Shown here: positions 1 to 8,653 of the stretch, piece by piece
Layout of the letters: every line of letters begins with the position of its first letter
Numbering within the stretch: the stretch's first letter is position 1
NCBI RefSeq assembly: GCF_016918855.1
Contig: NZ_JADKYB010000001.1
Span: forward strand, 434,001-498,000
Source: Actinacidiphila acididurans
GTDB lineage: Bacteria > Actinomycetota > Actinomycetes > Streptomycetales > Streptomycetaceae
Length of the DNA stretch: 64,000 nucleotides
Reading direction: 5' to 3'
Notes under the pieces: model-generated
The model's input: the letters and a program-made list of their open reading frames with translations, nothing else
Told to the model about the DNA's origin: nothing
Database searches by the model: none
Position numbers and translations under genes: made by a program

Positions 1-26
1 GCAGGGGCATCGAGTCCCGCCGGCGA

Positions 27-140
27 TCAGGCCCCCTCGAAGCAGTTGTCGACCTCGACGAACAGCGGCTGCGGCGCCCTGATCACCGGTGCAGTTGACG
101 AAGTCCCGGTCAGGCAACGGCAGTTCGACGTCGAGCTCAT
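27..140 (-). CDS. Small 37-aa ORF coupled to the TetR stop codon
   Basis: A short reading frame begins with an ATG that overlaps the TGA of the TetR gene (ATGA at 137-140) and ends with TGA at 27-29. The peptide contains two cysteines near residues 7-9 and one near the C-terminus. The overlap is the usual actinomycete signature of translational coupling, which is the only support for it being real. It matches no family I know, and it could equally be the start of a downstream gene broken by a frameshift, because only 26 further bases are visible. Confidence 0.25.
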   Translation of the reverse strand: MSSTSNCRCLTGTSSTAPVIRAPQPLFVEVDNCFEGA

Positions 141-748
141 TCGCGTGCGGTCTTCGCTTCATGGTGGGGCAGCGCGGCGAAGTCCACCGCGCCCAGGCCG
201 GCGGCGAGGTCGGCGGCCGCCTCCCGGATACGGGCCGCCAGGTCGGCGTCCTCGGGCTGGTCGGTCCAGCGCTGGAACGCGGTGCGGAAGACGGCGACAC
301 CGACTTCCGCGAGAAGCGCCGCCTGCGATGCGGCGGTGCCTCGCTCCCGCAACGCGTTCGCCACCGCGTCGGTCGCGGCGGCAAGTTTGGTCCGCCCTCG
401 TTCCTGCAGCTCCGGGCTGGCCTGTACGACCGCGCGCCGTTTCGCGGCGAGCGGGGCCTGGTCGGCCAGCGGACCGGCGGCATCCACGAGAGCGGTCAGG
501 ACGGCCTCGAAGGGCGAGAGGGTGTCGTCGGCGTGGCGGACGGAGTGGGCGAGGGCGAGGGGAAGTTGTTCGGATCCGGCAAACAGTACGTCCCGCTTGT
601 CCGTGAAATAGCGGGAGAACGAGCGCCGGGTCAACCCGGCCCGGTCGGTGATCTCCGCGACGGTGACGTTCTCGTACCCACGATCGAGGAACAGCTCCAC
701 CGCTGCCTCGCGGAGCCGGTCTTCGGCGTTCGGGTCCCATCGCGGCAT
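137..748 (-). CDS. TetR/AcrR family transcriptional regulator
   Basis: The protein has the TetR N-terminal DNA-binding helix-turn-helix (TVAEITDRAGLTRRSFSRYF, roughly residues 30-50) followed by a divergent all-helical ligand-binding region. The length from the start chosen here is 203 aa, typical for the family. An in-frame ATG at 769 exists, but it lies inside the first palindrome of the operator region, so the ATG at 748 (MPRWDPNAED) is the more plausible start. The gene is divergent from an SDR oxidoreductase and the two share 95 bp with two near-palindromes. The expected role is a local repressor of the SDR gene, relieved by a small ligand. Ligand identity cannot be read from the sequence. 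Confidence 0.85.
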   Translation of the reverse strand: MPRWDPNAEDRLREAAVELFLDRGYENVTVAEITDRAGLTRRSFSRYFTDKRDVLFAGSEQLPLALAHSVRHADDTLSPFEAVLTALVDAAGPLADQAPLAAKRRAVVQASPELQERGRTKLAAATDAVANALRERGTAASQAALLAEVGVAVFRTAFQRWTDQPEDADLAARIREAAADLAAGLGAVDFAALPHHEAKTARE

Positions 749-767
749 GTCCGTCACGATAGCACCC

Positions 768-819
768 ATGACTCAGTGCGTCATCATCAGTGCTACGCTG
801 ACGACTCAATGAGTCATCA
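768..819. promoter_or_regulatory. Two TetR-type operator palindromes
   Basis: Two related dyads built on GACTCA/TGAGTC lie between the divergent TetR and SDR genes: ATGACTCAGTGCGTCAT (768-784) and TGACGACTCAATGAGTCATCA (799-819). Their half-sites are interchangeable, they are spaced about 31 bp centre to centre, and they sit where both promoters must be. They are the probable binding sites of the adjacent TetR protein. This is inference from symmetry and position only. Confidence 0.7.
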
Positions 820-843
820 CCTTCGAGGCACAGGAGTAGCACC

Positions 844-1569
844 ATGGCTCTTTCAGGTCAGCGCATCGTCATCATCGGCGGCAGCTCAGGGATGGGACTG
901 GCCTCGGCCCGCGCCGTGTCGGCAGCCGGGGCGGCAGTCACGATCGCGTCGAGCGACCAGGCGCGTCTGAAGGCAGCGCTCGCGGGGTTGCCTGACAGCT
1001 GCGACGGGGCGGTGGTCAACACCCGCAACGAGGCTGACGTCGCTGCCCTGTTCGACCGCGTCGGCGAACTCGACCACGTGGTCTACACAGCCGGTGACAC
1101 GGTGCGTCCGCAGCCGCTGGCAGACCTCCCCCTCGACACCGCCCGGGATCTGTTCGAGGTCCGCTTCTGGGGAGCGGTAGCCGCGGTCAAGCACGCGGCG
1201 CGGCGCGTCCGGCCAGGAGGCTCGATCGTGCTGACGTCAGGAACGGTCGCTGTTCGCCCCGCGCCTGGTACAGCGCTCGCGGCCGCCGGCGCCGCCGCCG
1301 TAGAGGGATTGACGCGAGGGCTGGCCGCCGAACTCGCCCCCGTCCGCGTCAATGCGGTCCGGCCGGGAGCAATTCGCACGCCGCTGTGGGACCCGGTACC
1401 GGAGCCCCGGCGTGCCGAGCTGTTCGCGACTCTAGCCGATCGGACACTCACCAAGTCGATCGGCGAAGCGGACCAGATCGCCGCGGCGCACCTCTACCTG
1501 ATGGAGAACCGCTTCGTCACCGGAACCGTACTCACCGTTGACGGAGGCTCCATCCTCGCCGGGGGTTAG
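844..1569 (+). CDS. SDR-fold oxidoreductase lacking the catalytic YxxxK
   Basis: This 241-aa protein has a Rossmann nucleotide-binding start with the GGSSGMG glycine motif (about residues 12-18) and the C-terminal VNAVRPGAIRTP and TGTVLTVDGG blocks of short-chain dehydrogenases. At the place where the family has Ser...Tyr-x-x-x-Lys, the sequence runs TSGTVAVRPAPGTALAAAGA, so the Ser is recognisable but Tyr and Lys are missing. A subgroup of SDR proteins lacks these residues, and activity on a carbonyl substrate is therefore uncertain. The start has a good ribosome site (AGGAG at 833-837). It is divergent from and probably repressed by the TetR gene. Confidence 0.85.
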   Translation: MALSGQRIVIIGGSSGMGLASARAVSAAGAAVTIASSDQARLKAALAGLPDSCDGAVVNTRNEADVAALFDRVGELDHVVYTAGDTVRPQPLADLPLDTARDLFEVRFWGAVAAVKHAARRVRPGGSIVLTSGTVAVRPAPGTALAAAGAAAVEGLTRGLAAELAPVRVNAVRPGAIRTPLWDPVPEPRRAELFATLADRTLTKSIGEADQIAAAHLYLMENRFVTGTVLTVDGGSILAGG

Positions 1570-1653
1570 GGTCTGTGTGATGTTGTGATCAATCTTTGGG
1601 TTCCGTTCGCCGTGGGGAGCGGGACGCGGTAGGACGCTGGCCGTTTCCGGGTC

Positions 1654-2190
1654 TGGAGGGATGCCGGTGTCTTCACTGCGCTGCTGCAGGGCCTGATCGC
1701 TGAGGCCGCCGACCAGGGGAAGACGGACCTGTCCCTGGTCAGCGTGGACTCCAGGGCAGCGGGACCGGCCACGAGCGGGAGGAGCGGTGACGCGTCCGGC
1801 GGCGGCAGGGCATCCGTTTGGAACAGGCCCTGCTCGGCAGGTCGCGGGGCGGGCTGACCAGCAAGGTATCTCGCCGCGGACCGCAAGTGCCGTCCGCTGT
1901 CGCTGGTCCTCACCGCAGGACAGGCCGCCGACAGCCCGCAGTTCGCCGCCGTGCTGAACAAGGTACGTATCCGCTTGCCCCTCGGCCGTCCCCGCTCACG
2001 GCCGGGGGCAGTCGCCGCGGACAAGGCTTACTCGTCCCGCGGTAACCGTTCCTACCTGAGCAAACGCAACATCAAGGCGGTCATCCCGGAGAAGAAGGAC
2101 CAGGCCGCCAACCGGAAGAAGAAGGGCAGCCGGGACGGCCGGCCCATCAGCGGAGACCCACAGCGGGGTGCCGTCCGAAGCAGACAGGAA
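1654..2190 (+). mobile_element. Decayed IS5-family transposase (pseudogene)
   Basis: Fragments of an IS5/IS1182-type DDE transposase are readable in three successive frames. One segment contains LVSVDSR (first catalytic Asp, near 1736-1760), another LLGRSRGGLTSKV (near 1830-1870), and a third AAVLNKVRIRLPLGRPR...VAADKAYSSRGNR (near 1936-2050, second Asp), followed by IKAVIPEKKDQAANRKKKGS. At least two frameshifts interrupt the gene, the middle is shortened, and the conserved C-terminal block that carries the catalytic Glu is missing. No start codon and no clear terminal inverted repeats were found, so this is an inactive relic rather than a complete insertion sequence. Confidence 0.75.
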
Positions 2191-2265
2191 CTGCAAGGCG
2201 TGACACTGTTGCCTTCACAGGACACACGCATTTGACGGTGTGTCAACTATCTGGGGGGATAGCGC

Positions 2266-4023
2266 GTGAGAAAGTATTCCCGTTTCCGGCGGGTCGCGTC
2301 CGTACTGGTTTCGCTGGCTCTGGGCGGCGGCTTGCTGTCCGTCGCGCTGTCGCCGGCCGCGCAGGCCGCCGAGCCGTCGGACGTCTCGATCCAACTGCCC
2401 ACGATCTCGTACTCGCACATGCTGGTGGACCAGGCGCGGCACCGCGTGCTGATCACCACCGGCCAGTACTCCTCGCCGCGCACCGACGCGCTGCTGGTGT
2501 ACGACTTCGACGGCAACCTGCTGCAGACCGTGACCTACAGCCCCTATCTGGCCCGCCCGAGCGGCGTGGCGCTGTCGGAGGACGGCAAGACGCTCTACGT
2601 GGCGTCCACCGAGTACATCCTCTCGATGAACGCCGACACCTATGACCACCCCGGGGCGTTCCAGACCGATGCCAGTCTCGGTCTGTGCGGGCGGGAGATC
2701 GCCGCAACCGGCGGCAAGGTGTATTTCACCGAGCTGCCGGCGAACAGCGGCGTCCCGGACTGCACCAACCCGTGGGTCTACATGGACTACGAGACACCGG
2801 GACGCAACGGGGTGAGCACCCAGACGTGGGGAGGGAACTTCCGGTTCGCCACCACCCAGCCCGGCGCACCGGGACTGCTCCTCTACACGTCGACGTACGG
2901 CTCGGCCTATCCCATCACGTCGTACGCGACGCTGTACGACGCGGCCAACGGGAAGTTCGTCTCCGGCCGTTCCTGGCCCGGCACCTCCGGCTCGCCCGCC
3001 CCGACCGCGCAGGACGCCGCCATCAGCGCCGACGGCTCACTGGTCGGACTCGCGGACGGCACCGCCGGGTTCCGGTTGCTGAAGGGCTCGGACATGTCCG
3101 ACGCCAGCCCGGGCTGGAGCGCGCCGGCCGGCGCTGCGGCGACCGCGGTGGCGTTCAGTCCGGACGGCTCGCTCGTGGCCCGCGGTCTCGCGGCGCCCGG
3201 CGGCGACGCCGACCTGCTGGTGCAAGATGCCGACCCGGCGCATGGCGACACCCCGCGCAGCTTCGTCTTCCAGAACGACGCCGACGGCGGCGACCGGATC
3301 GCGTCGCGCGGTCTCGCCTGGTCCGCGGACGCCTCGAAGCTCTTCGCGGTCATCAGTGACGCGGCAGGTGACGCGTACTGGCTGCACATCATCAGCAACG
3401 CCGGCTCCCGCTACCACGCGGCATTTCAGGGCCCGTTGACCGTTCAGCCGGGGTCCTCGTACGCCGGGCAGGCGGTCGAGCTGAGCGGCACGATCTTGCT
3501 GAACGGTCCGGCGTCCGGGGATCCCGCGCGCCTGACGGCGGTCCGCACGGACGCCTCCGGCAGCCACCAGCTCGACCCGGTCACAGCCGCGGCCGACGGT
3601 TCGTTCACCATCGAGGACACACCGCCGGACGCCGGGACCGCCACGTACACCGTGTCGTACGCGGGCGACGCCGAACACGACCCGGCGGCCGACGTCACGA
3701 CGCCGGTCACCGTGGCCAAGGCGCCGACCACGCTGACGCTGGCCGCGCCGGCCGCCCCGGGTGCCAGCGGCAGCGTGCACATCGCGGGCACGCTCACCAC
3801 GACCGGTACCCCGCTGTCCAGCGGCACGGTCGTCCGAGTGGCTCGCCGTACGAAGGACGGCGGCGTGGCCTCGCTCCCGACGCTCAGGGTGGCCGAGGAC
3901 GGCACCTTCTCCTTCGACGACGTACCCGGCCCCGGCGAGACTCTCTACACGGTGGATTACAAGGGCGAGGACGGCAACCACGCCACGTCCGCGGACTGGC
4001 TGGTGATCCCCGCGTCGGGGTGA
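2266..4023 (+). CDS. Secreted beta-propeller protein with two Ig-like repeats
   Basis: This 585-aa protein starts at GTG with GGGGGG at 2252-2257 as ribosome site. It has a Sec signal peptide (basic MRKYSRFRR, a hydrophobic core, and a probable cut after AAQA near residue 34). Residues about 40-390 resemble a YVTN/WD40-like propeller (SGVALSEDGKTLYVAS; AFSPDGSLVARGLA; GLAWSADASKLFAVI). Residues about 395-580 form two bacterial Ig-like domains, each with the YTVSYAGDAEHD or YTVDYKGEDGNH strand pattern. There are no catalytic motifs. It is probably an extracellular binding or structural protein. It stands alone between mobile-element remains. Confidence 0.8.
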   Translation: MRKYSRFRRVASVLVSLALGGGLLSVALSPAAQAAEPSDVSIQLPTISYSHMLVDQARHRVLITTGQYSSPRTDALLVYDFDGNLLQTVTYSPYLARPSGVALSEDGKTLYVASTEYILSMNADTYDHPGAFQTDASLGLCGREIAATGGKVYFTELPANSGVPDCTNPWVYMDYETPGRNGVSTQTWGGNFRFATTQPGAPGLLLYTSTYGSAYPITSYATLYDAANGKFVSGRSWPGTSGSPAPTAQDAAISADGSLVGLADGTAGFRLLKGSDMSDASPGWSAPAGAAATAVAFSPDGSLVARGLAAPGGDADLLVQDADPAHGDTPRSFVFQNDADGGDRIASRGLAWSADASKLFAVISDAAGDAYWLHIISNAGSRYHAAFQGPLTVQPGSSYAGQAVELSGTILLNGPASGDPARLTAVRTDASGSHQLDPVTAAADGSFTIEDTPPDAGTATYTVSYAGDAEHDPAADVTTPVTVAKAPTTLTLAAPAAPGASGSVHIAGTLTTTGTPLSSGTVVRVARRTKDGGVASLPTLRVAEDGTFSFDDVPGPGETLYTVDYKGEDGNHATSADWLVIPASG

Positions 4024-4670
4024 CGGCCCGGTCGGCCCGACGGCCCGGTCGGCCGGCGGGTTCCCCCTGCCAGGCCGACCGCGCCGTCCCGCAGTGTCAT
4101 CCGCGTCCGTGGGTGAAGAAGGCCGAGGGCGCCGGTGGCGACGAACCGCTTGCGGTCCTCGGTCCACAGGCTCACCGATGACGGCCAGGTCCACGGCGAC
4201 GTCCCTCCACGGTTCGGCGAGGCCGGAGTTCGACGGCGAGGACGACCCGGGCCGGAACCCGGTCTGCGACTGCCCGCGGGCACCGCTCTCCTTGTGCCGG
4301 CGGTGCGGGGGCTGTGGGGAGTGTGTTCACCGCCCGGGGCGGGTGTGGCGGCGGCTGCACGGCAGGTGAGGGTGCGAGCGGCCCCGGCCCTCGGTTGGGG
4401 AGCCGGGGTCGTGGTGCCCGGGAGGCCTGTACGACAACCGTAGCGAGCGCGCCGCCTCCTGCCACCCCTGCGGGACGGCGGCGGTCATCAGCCGGCGGCG
4501 CGGGCCGGCGCCGGGTGTTTCGTCACGCAGGCGTTCCAGGGTGGCGGCGACGTCGCCGCGGTCGTCCTGGTCGGCCAAGAGGTGCGTGACGAAGCGGAGG
4601 AGGCCGCGGTGTTCTGTCCGGGGAGGTTGTGGACAGTGGTGATGATCACCATCGGGGGATCTTGAACGAG

Positions 4671-4817
4671 TGAAGGCCTTCTGGGTTCGGTGTGGATTGC
4701 GACATCTCCACCGAACGTCAGAAGGCCTTCATGCCACACCGGAATGCACCCCTGCCCGAGACCGGTCGTCTGCGTCTTGCCCGCTGCGTCGTTGACGACG
4801 GCTGGCCGCTGCGTCGC
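4671..4817 (+). mobile_element. IS481-type transposase 5' remnant with long hairpin
   Basis: An ATG at 4731 opens the characteristic IS481-family N-terminus MPHRNAPLPETGRLRLARCV, continuing VDDGWPLRR, and then leaves the family pattern at about 4817, where the rest of the gene is lost. Just upstream lies an imperfect hairpin with two perfect arm segments: GAAGGCCTTCTG (4672-4683) pairs with CAGAAGGCCTTC (4719-4730), and GTTCGGTG pairs with CACCGAAC inside it. This structured leader probably belonged to the element. Without the remaining ~280 residues it cannot be active. Confidence 0.7.
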
Positions 4818-5073
4818 AGCTCGTGCGCGTGGCTCAGGCCGCGAACTCTATGAAGGTTGCTGGTCGGTTCGGGCTCAAGGTCGCATTGCTTCGCCGGCCG
4901 GGTGATGGCCGGCACGATGGTGGGTGCGAAGGCATCCGGCATCGCGTTGTCGGTGATTCCGTGCACGAACTTGTCCTCGCTCGATGTTCGTACCTCATGC
5001 GCAGAGGCAGTTTGTCTTGGTTGTCCACCGGCTGCACGGCCCGCCGGACCGGCCGCCGGCGCCCGGGGCACGT

Positions 5074-5490
5074 TCACCGACGCCGTGACGAGCTTCGGTG
5101 TGGCTCGGCCAGGGGCGATAGTGGCGCGGCCGGAGGTTCGGGGAAGCCCGCCCGGCGCTGCGGGGTCGTTGTCCGGCGGTGGTCGGTCTCCGGGTGTGCG
5201 GGAAGGTCGGTGAGGCGGCGAAGTCGCCAGACGAGGACGTCTTCGATGTTCTGGGCGGTGTCGAGTTCGCGCATCGCGATGGCCTCCTTCAGGAGGCCCC
5301 GGGGGTCGTGGCCGATTTGTTCGGCTTGGGCGAGGGTGGCGATCAGGGCGCCGAGGTCCGCCGCGCGGCCCGGAGAAAAGGCGGTGTCGGGGAGGGCGGA
5401 GCGGATCGTGGACTCAAGGGTTCGGCGCTTCTGCTCGGGCAGGGTACGGCTCTGTTGTTGCAAGGCGTGAAGGGGCGCCGCGGCGGCCAA
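5074..5490 (-). pseudogene. Possible relaxase/mobilization protein C-terminal fragment
   Basis: A 138-aa frame contains ALIATLAQAEQIGHDPRGLL, then KEAIAMRELDTAQNIEDVLV and WRLRRLTDLP. This helical pattern, followed by a Pro/Arg-rich tail, resembles the C-terminal end of large mobilization/relaxase proteins on actinomycete integrative elements. No nuclease motifs are present and the N-terminal part is absent. The neighbourhood of transposase remnants supports an origin in a lost mobile element. The assignment is from memory of the pattern and is tentative. Confidence 0.35.
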
Positions 5491-5584
5491 GGGGTGCAGC
5501 GGAACCTGAGGCCACTGCCGGTAGTGGGGGGGGTGTGAAGGCCGCGAAGTGGTCCGGCGACGCGGGGGTCCCGCCGAAAGGCCA

Positions 5585-5615
5585 TGTGGCCCGGCCGTTG
5601 GACGGCCGGGCCACG
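5585..5615 (-). terminator. Strong hairpin terminator after the small secreted protein gene
   Basis: TGGCCCGGCCGT (5587-5598) and ACGGCCGGGCCA (5602-5613) form a perfect 12-bp stem with a 3-nt loop, about 30 bp downstream of the minus-strand stop at 5647. There is no T-tract, as is common for actinomycete terminators. Confidence 0.75.
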
Positions 5616-5646
5616 TGGTCCGTGCGGTGGTGCGGTGCGGGAGTCG

Positions 5647-6231
5647 TCAGAGCGAGACGGCGGGGCTGGCGACCGGGCCGATCTGGGAGTACGAGGTGCT
5701 GGTGGTCCAGTAGACGTCCGTGACCGCGGCCGTCTGGTACGAGCCGGCGGACACCGGGTACTCGACGTCCACGCCGCCCAGCGAGGTGGCGTACGAGGTG
5801 CGGACGTTGGACGCCACGTCGACGCCGTTCCGGAACAGGTCCGCCTCGACGACGATGGCGTACACCGCCGCCGTGCACTGGACCTGGGCCAGACCTTCCT
5901 CGCCGCCGCCGTACGGACCGCCGTAGTAGCGGAACGGGTTGTTGGCGGTGATGGTGCAGCTGATGTCCTGGGGCAGCTGAGCGGCGGTCTTGGTGACCGT
6001 GAAGCGCATGCCGTGCGACGCCGAGGACAGGCCGGCGACCCCGGCCGGGATGGTGAAGGTCCTGCTGGCGGGGGCGGTCAGTGCACTTGCGGTCAGGTGA
6101 CCGATGTGCGGGGCGCTGCTCGCGGCACCCGCGCTGGGTGCGGCCAGCACGGTGGCGGCGGTGGCGAGTCCTGCGGTGGCCAAGGCGGCAAAGCCCCGGC
6201 GGCTCTGTAACGAACGTGCCTTCTTCAGCAT
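5647..6231 (-). CDS. Small secreted protein of unknown function
   Basis: This 194-aa protein begins with ATG at 6231 behind GGGGAGA. The Sec signal peptide (MLKKARSLQSRRG, an Ala-rich core, and cleavage near APSAGA, residue ~37) is followed by a compact beta-rich sequence with exactly two cysteines (DISCTITANNP and AQVQCTAAV), likely one disulfide. A Gly/Tyr-rich turn (RYYGGPYGGGEEG) lies between them. I do not recognise the family. Abundant Ser/Thr and the absence of catalytic motifs suggest a stable extracellular protein. It has its own promoter region and terminator, so it is monocistronic. Confidence 0.75.
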   Translation of the reverse strand: MLKKARSLQSRRGFAALATAGLATAATVLAAPSAGAASSAPHIGHLTASALTAPASRTFTIPAGVAGLSSASHGMRFTVTKTAAQLPQDISCTITANNPFRYYGGPYGGGEEGLAQVQCTAAVYAIVVEADLFRNGVDVASNVRTSYATSLGGVDVEYPVSAGSYQTAAVTDVYWTTSTSYSQIGPVASPAVSL

Positions 6232-6774
6232 CACACACTCTCCCCTGGTGGTTGCGATGTGATCGGATCCGTTCCCGCGTCGCGCGTCCCGTCGGTCGGT
6301 CGGAGCCCGGAACCCCCCTGGCGACCGTTCGAGTGTCCGAGCGCACGTGCTATATGTCAATCAAATGTGCTAATGAAATACAAATCGTGAATTAGAGGCC
6401 AAGGATTTCCCGGGTGGCCCGAAATCCCCGCCCCTGCCCCGGCCCATATCCCATCACCGCGACCCCTCGGTTCCCGCTTGCTACCGGGTGACCACCGCCC
6501 CCGCTTGTTCCCCGGGGACCGGACGGGGGCCTCTCGAATGTCCGGGGCCGCAATCGGGCAGGGCGACCGGCTCGCCCACTGTCCGGGTGTGGAGCCTTGA
6601 CGGCCGCGCCCTCCGGGCGGCGGGACGCGAGCCTGGGGGACGGGGCCCGCGTCCAGGGCTTCTACGGTCTGGCCCTCTGCTGGGGAAGTTCCGTGAACAC
6701 ACCGGCCGGGAATGATCCGAGCGTCCACAGTGGTGCCTTGGAGACCGTGGCCCTTGGAGGGTTTGAGACCGACA
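6232..6774. other. Divergent intergenic region with an AT-rich island
   Basis: This is 543 bp between the small secreted protein gene and the AraC regulator. The notable element is at 6345-6400, where base composition drops sharply. It contains two copies of GTGCTA (about 18 bp apart) and TATATGTCAATCAAATG, unlike anything else nearby. It lies about 115-170 bp upstream of the secreted protein start. It probably contains the promoter and possibly regulator sites, but no clear -35/-10 pair can be asserted. The remainder looks non-coding. Confidence 0.5.
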
Positions 6775-7797
6775 GTGAGCGAGAGAGCGCACACCAGTGA
6801 TGATCCCGCCGTCGAAGACCGGGCCGTGGCCTGGCACGACATGACGTCCCGGTCGATGATGTCCATGGCCTTCGCCATGGAAGATCCGACTCGGTTTGTG
6901 GGCAGCCTGCGCGGAGCCGATCTCGGTTCGGCGCACCTGACTACGATGCGGCACACACCTTTGGCCGCATCCCGGACGCCTGTGCTCATCAAGCGCTGCG
7001 ATCCAGAGATTTTCGTACTGCTGTTCACTCCGAGCGGCGGGATGACCTTCGAGCACGGAGGTCGTGCTGCCACGCTCAGAGCCGGGGACCTGATGGTCTT
7101 CGACAGTTCAGTACCCTTCAGCGCCGTCACGGGTGGCGATGCCGGCGTCGCCGAAACGGTGAATCTCCAGGTCCCGAAGGCGCTGCTGCCCGTGGCCGCC
7201 GCGGACGTGCGGCTGTTGCTGGGCAGGCGGTTACCGGGGCAGGACGGCATCGGGGCCGTGACGGCGGCCATGCTGACCGCGCTGGATGCTCAGACCGCCA
7301 GGTGTACCTCAGCTGATGCCCTGCACCTCGGCACAGTTGCCACCCATCTGTTCACCGCGTTCCTGGCGCACCACCTCGACGCCGAGCGCTCGCTCGCGCC
7401 GCGCTCACGGAATATGGGCCTGCACCTGAGGGTCGAGGCATTCATCCGCGCGCACCTGGCCGAGCCCGACCTGAGCGCTGAATCGATCGCCGCCGCCCAT
7501 CACATGTCCGTCCGCCAGCTGTACCGGCTCCTGCAGTACCGGGACATTACAGTCGCCGCTTACATCCGCCGTCAGCGACTCGAACACTGTCGGCGGGACC
7601 TCAGCGATCCCGCTCTCAGCCGTCTTCCTGTCCATTCCGTCGCTGCCCGGTGGGGATTTCCCCACCATGCCCATTTCAGCCGAGCCTTCCGCAGTGCCTA
7701 CGGGCAATCGCCCCGCGAATACCGCCGCGCTGCTCTCACAGCCGCACCGACCAGTACCGTGAGCGAGGCTCCTACAGCCGACGCCTCATCGTGCTGA
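6775..7797 (+). CDS. AraC family transcriptional regulator
   Basis: The 340-aa protein starts at a proposed GTG (TVSERAHTSDD) with GGAGG at about 6756; an ATG at 6712 is an alternative but lacks a ribosome site. Residues about 60-190 form the AraC-binding-like cupin region (FEHGGRAATLRAGDLMVFDS). The C-terminal ~100 residues carry the two AraC helix-turn-helix units (LSAESIAAAHHMSVRQLYRL and the conserved WGFPHHAHFSRAFRSAYGQS). It is an activator-type DNA-binding protein. Its target may be the divergent secreted protein gene, but the gap of over 500 bp leaves this open. Confidence 0.85.
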   Translation: MSERAHTSDDPAVEDRAVAWHDMTSRSMMSMAFAMEDPTRFVGSLRGADLGSAHLTTMRHTPLAASRTPVLIKRCDPEIFVLLFTPSGGMTFEHGGRAATLRAGDLMVFDSSVPFSAVTGGDAGVAETVNLQVPKALLPVAAADVRLLLGRRLPGQDGIGAVTAAMLTALDAQTARCTSADALHLGTVATHLFTAFLAHHLDAERSLAPRSRNMGLHLRVEAFIRAHLAEPDLSAESIAAAHHMSVRQLYRLLQYRDITVAAYIRRQRLEHCRRDLSDPALSRLPVHSVAARWGFPHHAHFSRAFRSAYGQSPREYRRAALTAAPTSTVSEAPTADASSC

Positions 7798-8653
7798 GAG
7801 CCCGGCCCGGCAGTTCCCGCCTGGCAGTTCGCCGCCGAACGCGCCGCCCGGGAGCAGCAGACCCGTGCCGAATGCGCTCGCCGTCACCAGCCGCCGGCCT
7901 CGGACCGGCGCGGCCCCGACTTCGGTTCACCGGACGGCCCCACCCCTCCTGGGGCCGTACCACCACCACGGCGAAGAGCTACGGCACGGGACTGCCGACC
8001 CGCGCACTTATGGTCGCCCGCCGGCGCTGAGGAGTCTTTGATGACCAGCGCCAGGTAAGTGACATTTCGTGCACGGTATAACGGTTGAACAGGGTGCAAA
8101 TGGTGTCTTTGTGGGAGCGGTCAATGATCGGCGGATCCAAATGATCAAGGAGACGCCGGATGAGCGGCACGACTGTGGACCTCGGAGGGCCGGCAGTTGA
8201 CCGGGGAGGGCTGGTTGCCTCAGCGGCGGAGAAGGGCGCCGACCGGCAGCGCGGCCGCGGCCCACGTGGCGAGCACGCCCAGGCCGACCCATGGGCCGAT
8301 GGGTTCCGCGCCCTGGCCCGCCGTCGCCCCGCCACCCGGTTCCGCACCCTGAGTGCGGCGGGCATCGAACTCGACCCGAGCAGCCGCCAGGGGCCGCGAC
8401 TTCCGCAACCTCGCCGACCAACGCCTACGCACACGCTGCGTCCCCCGGGGGATGCCCCCGGCCGGTTTTTTTCGCCCGGAAAGAAATCGGGCGCGACCGT
8501 GCCAAGTCGGGGTGGAAAGGTCGGATCTCCTTCGGAAATGGGTGCGGATTTGCCTGCACGCCTCTAGGAGGCAGGGGTCAACTCCCGTACATTCATGGGA
8601 CGTCTCCCCCCTGAACTGTCCCCGTACTGTCGCCCGCCTTCTGGAGAAACCAC
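7798..8653. other. Intergenic region with coding relics
   Basis: There are 856 bp without an intact gene. From 7808 to about 8050 one plus-strand frame is open and has coding-like composition (AAERAAREQQTRAECARRH) but no start and no recognisable family. The minus-strand relic at 8220-8380 is listed separately. The 3' end presumably carries the promoter of the beta-helix protein gene. A lower-GC block near 8040-8150 (including TATAACGG) is the likeliest regulatory stretch. Confidence 0.45.
8220..8380 (-). pseudogene. C-terminal remnant of a membrane protein
   Basis: A minus-strand frame ends with IGPWVGLGVLATWAAAALPV followed by GALLRR and a stop. This is a single hydrophobic helix with a short basic tail, typical of the last transmembrane segment of ABC-2 type permeases and similar integral membrane proteins. 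Nothing upstream in the frame continues the protein. It is interpreted as a truncated relic; the exact parent family is a guess. Confidence 0.3.

Larger units (their letters stand above)
4024..5646. other. 1.6-kb region of mobile-element debris without an intact gene
   Basis: No reading frame here looks like a complete protein. The start of the stretch carries a tandem duplication of ACGGCCCGGTCGGCC just after the upstream stop. It then contains an IS481-type transposase start, a fragment resembling the C-terminus of an actinomycete mobilization protein on the minus strand, and the terminator of the next gene; these are listed separately. A minus-strand segment near 4330-4640 keeps plausible coding character in two frames joined by a frameshift, but I cannot name it. 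Confidence 0.6.

Noticed and set aside
4327..4739. Minus-strand coding segment in two frames near 4330-4740
   Set aside because: Coding-like composition but no recognisable family and no intact frame; left as unassigned debris.
7808..8050. Plus-strand open stretch rich in Ala/Arg as a small gene
   Set aside because: No start codon with ribosome site and no known motif; probably relic or chance open frame.
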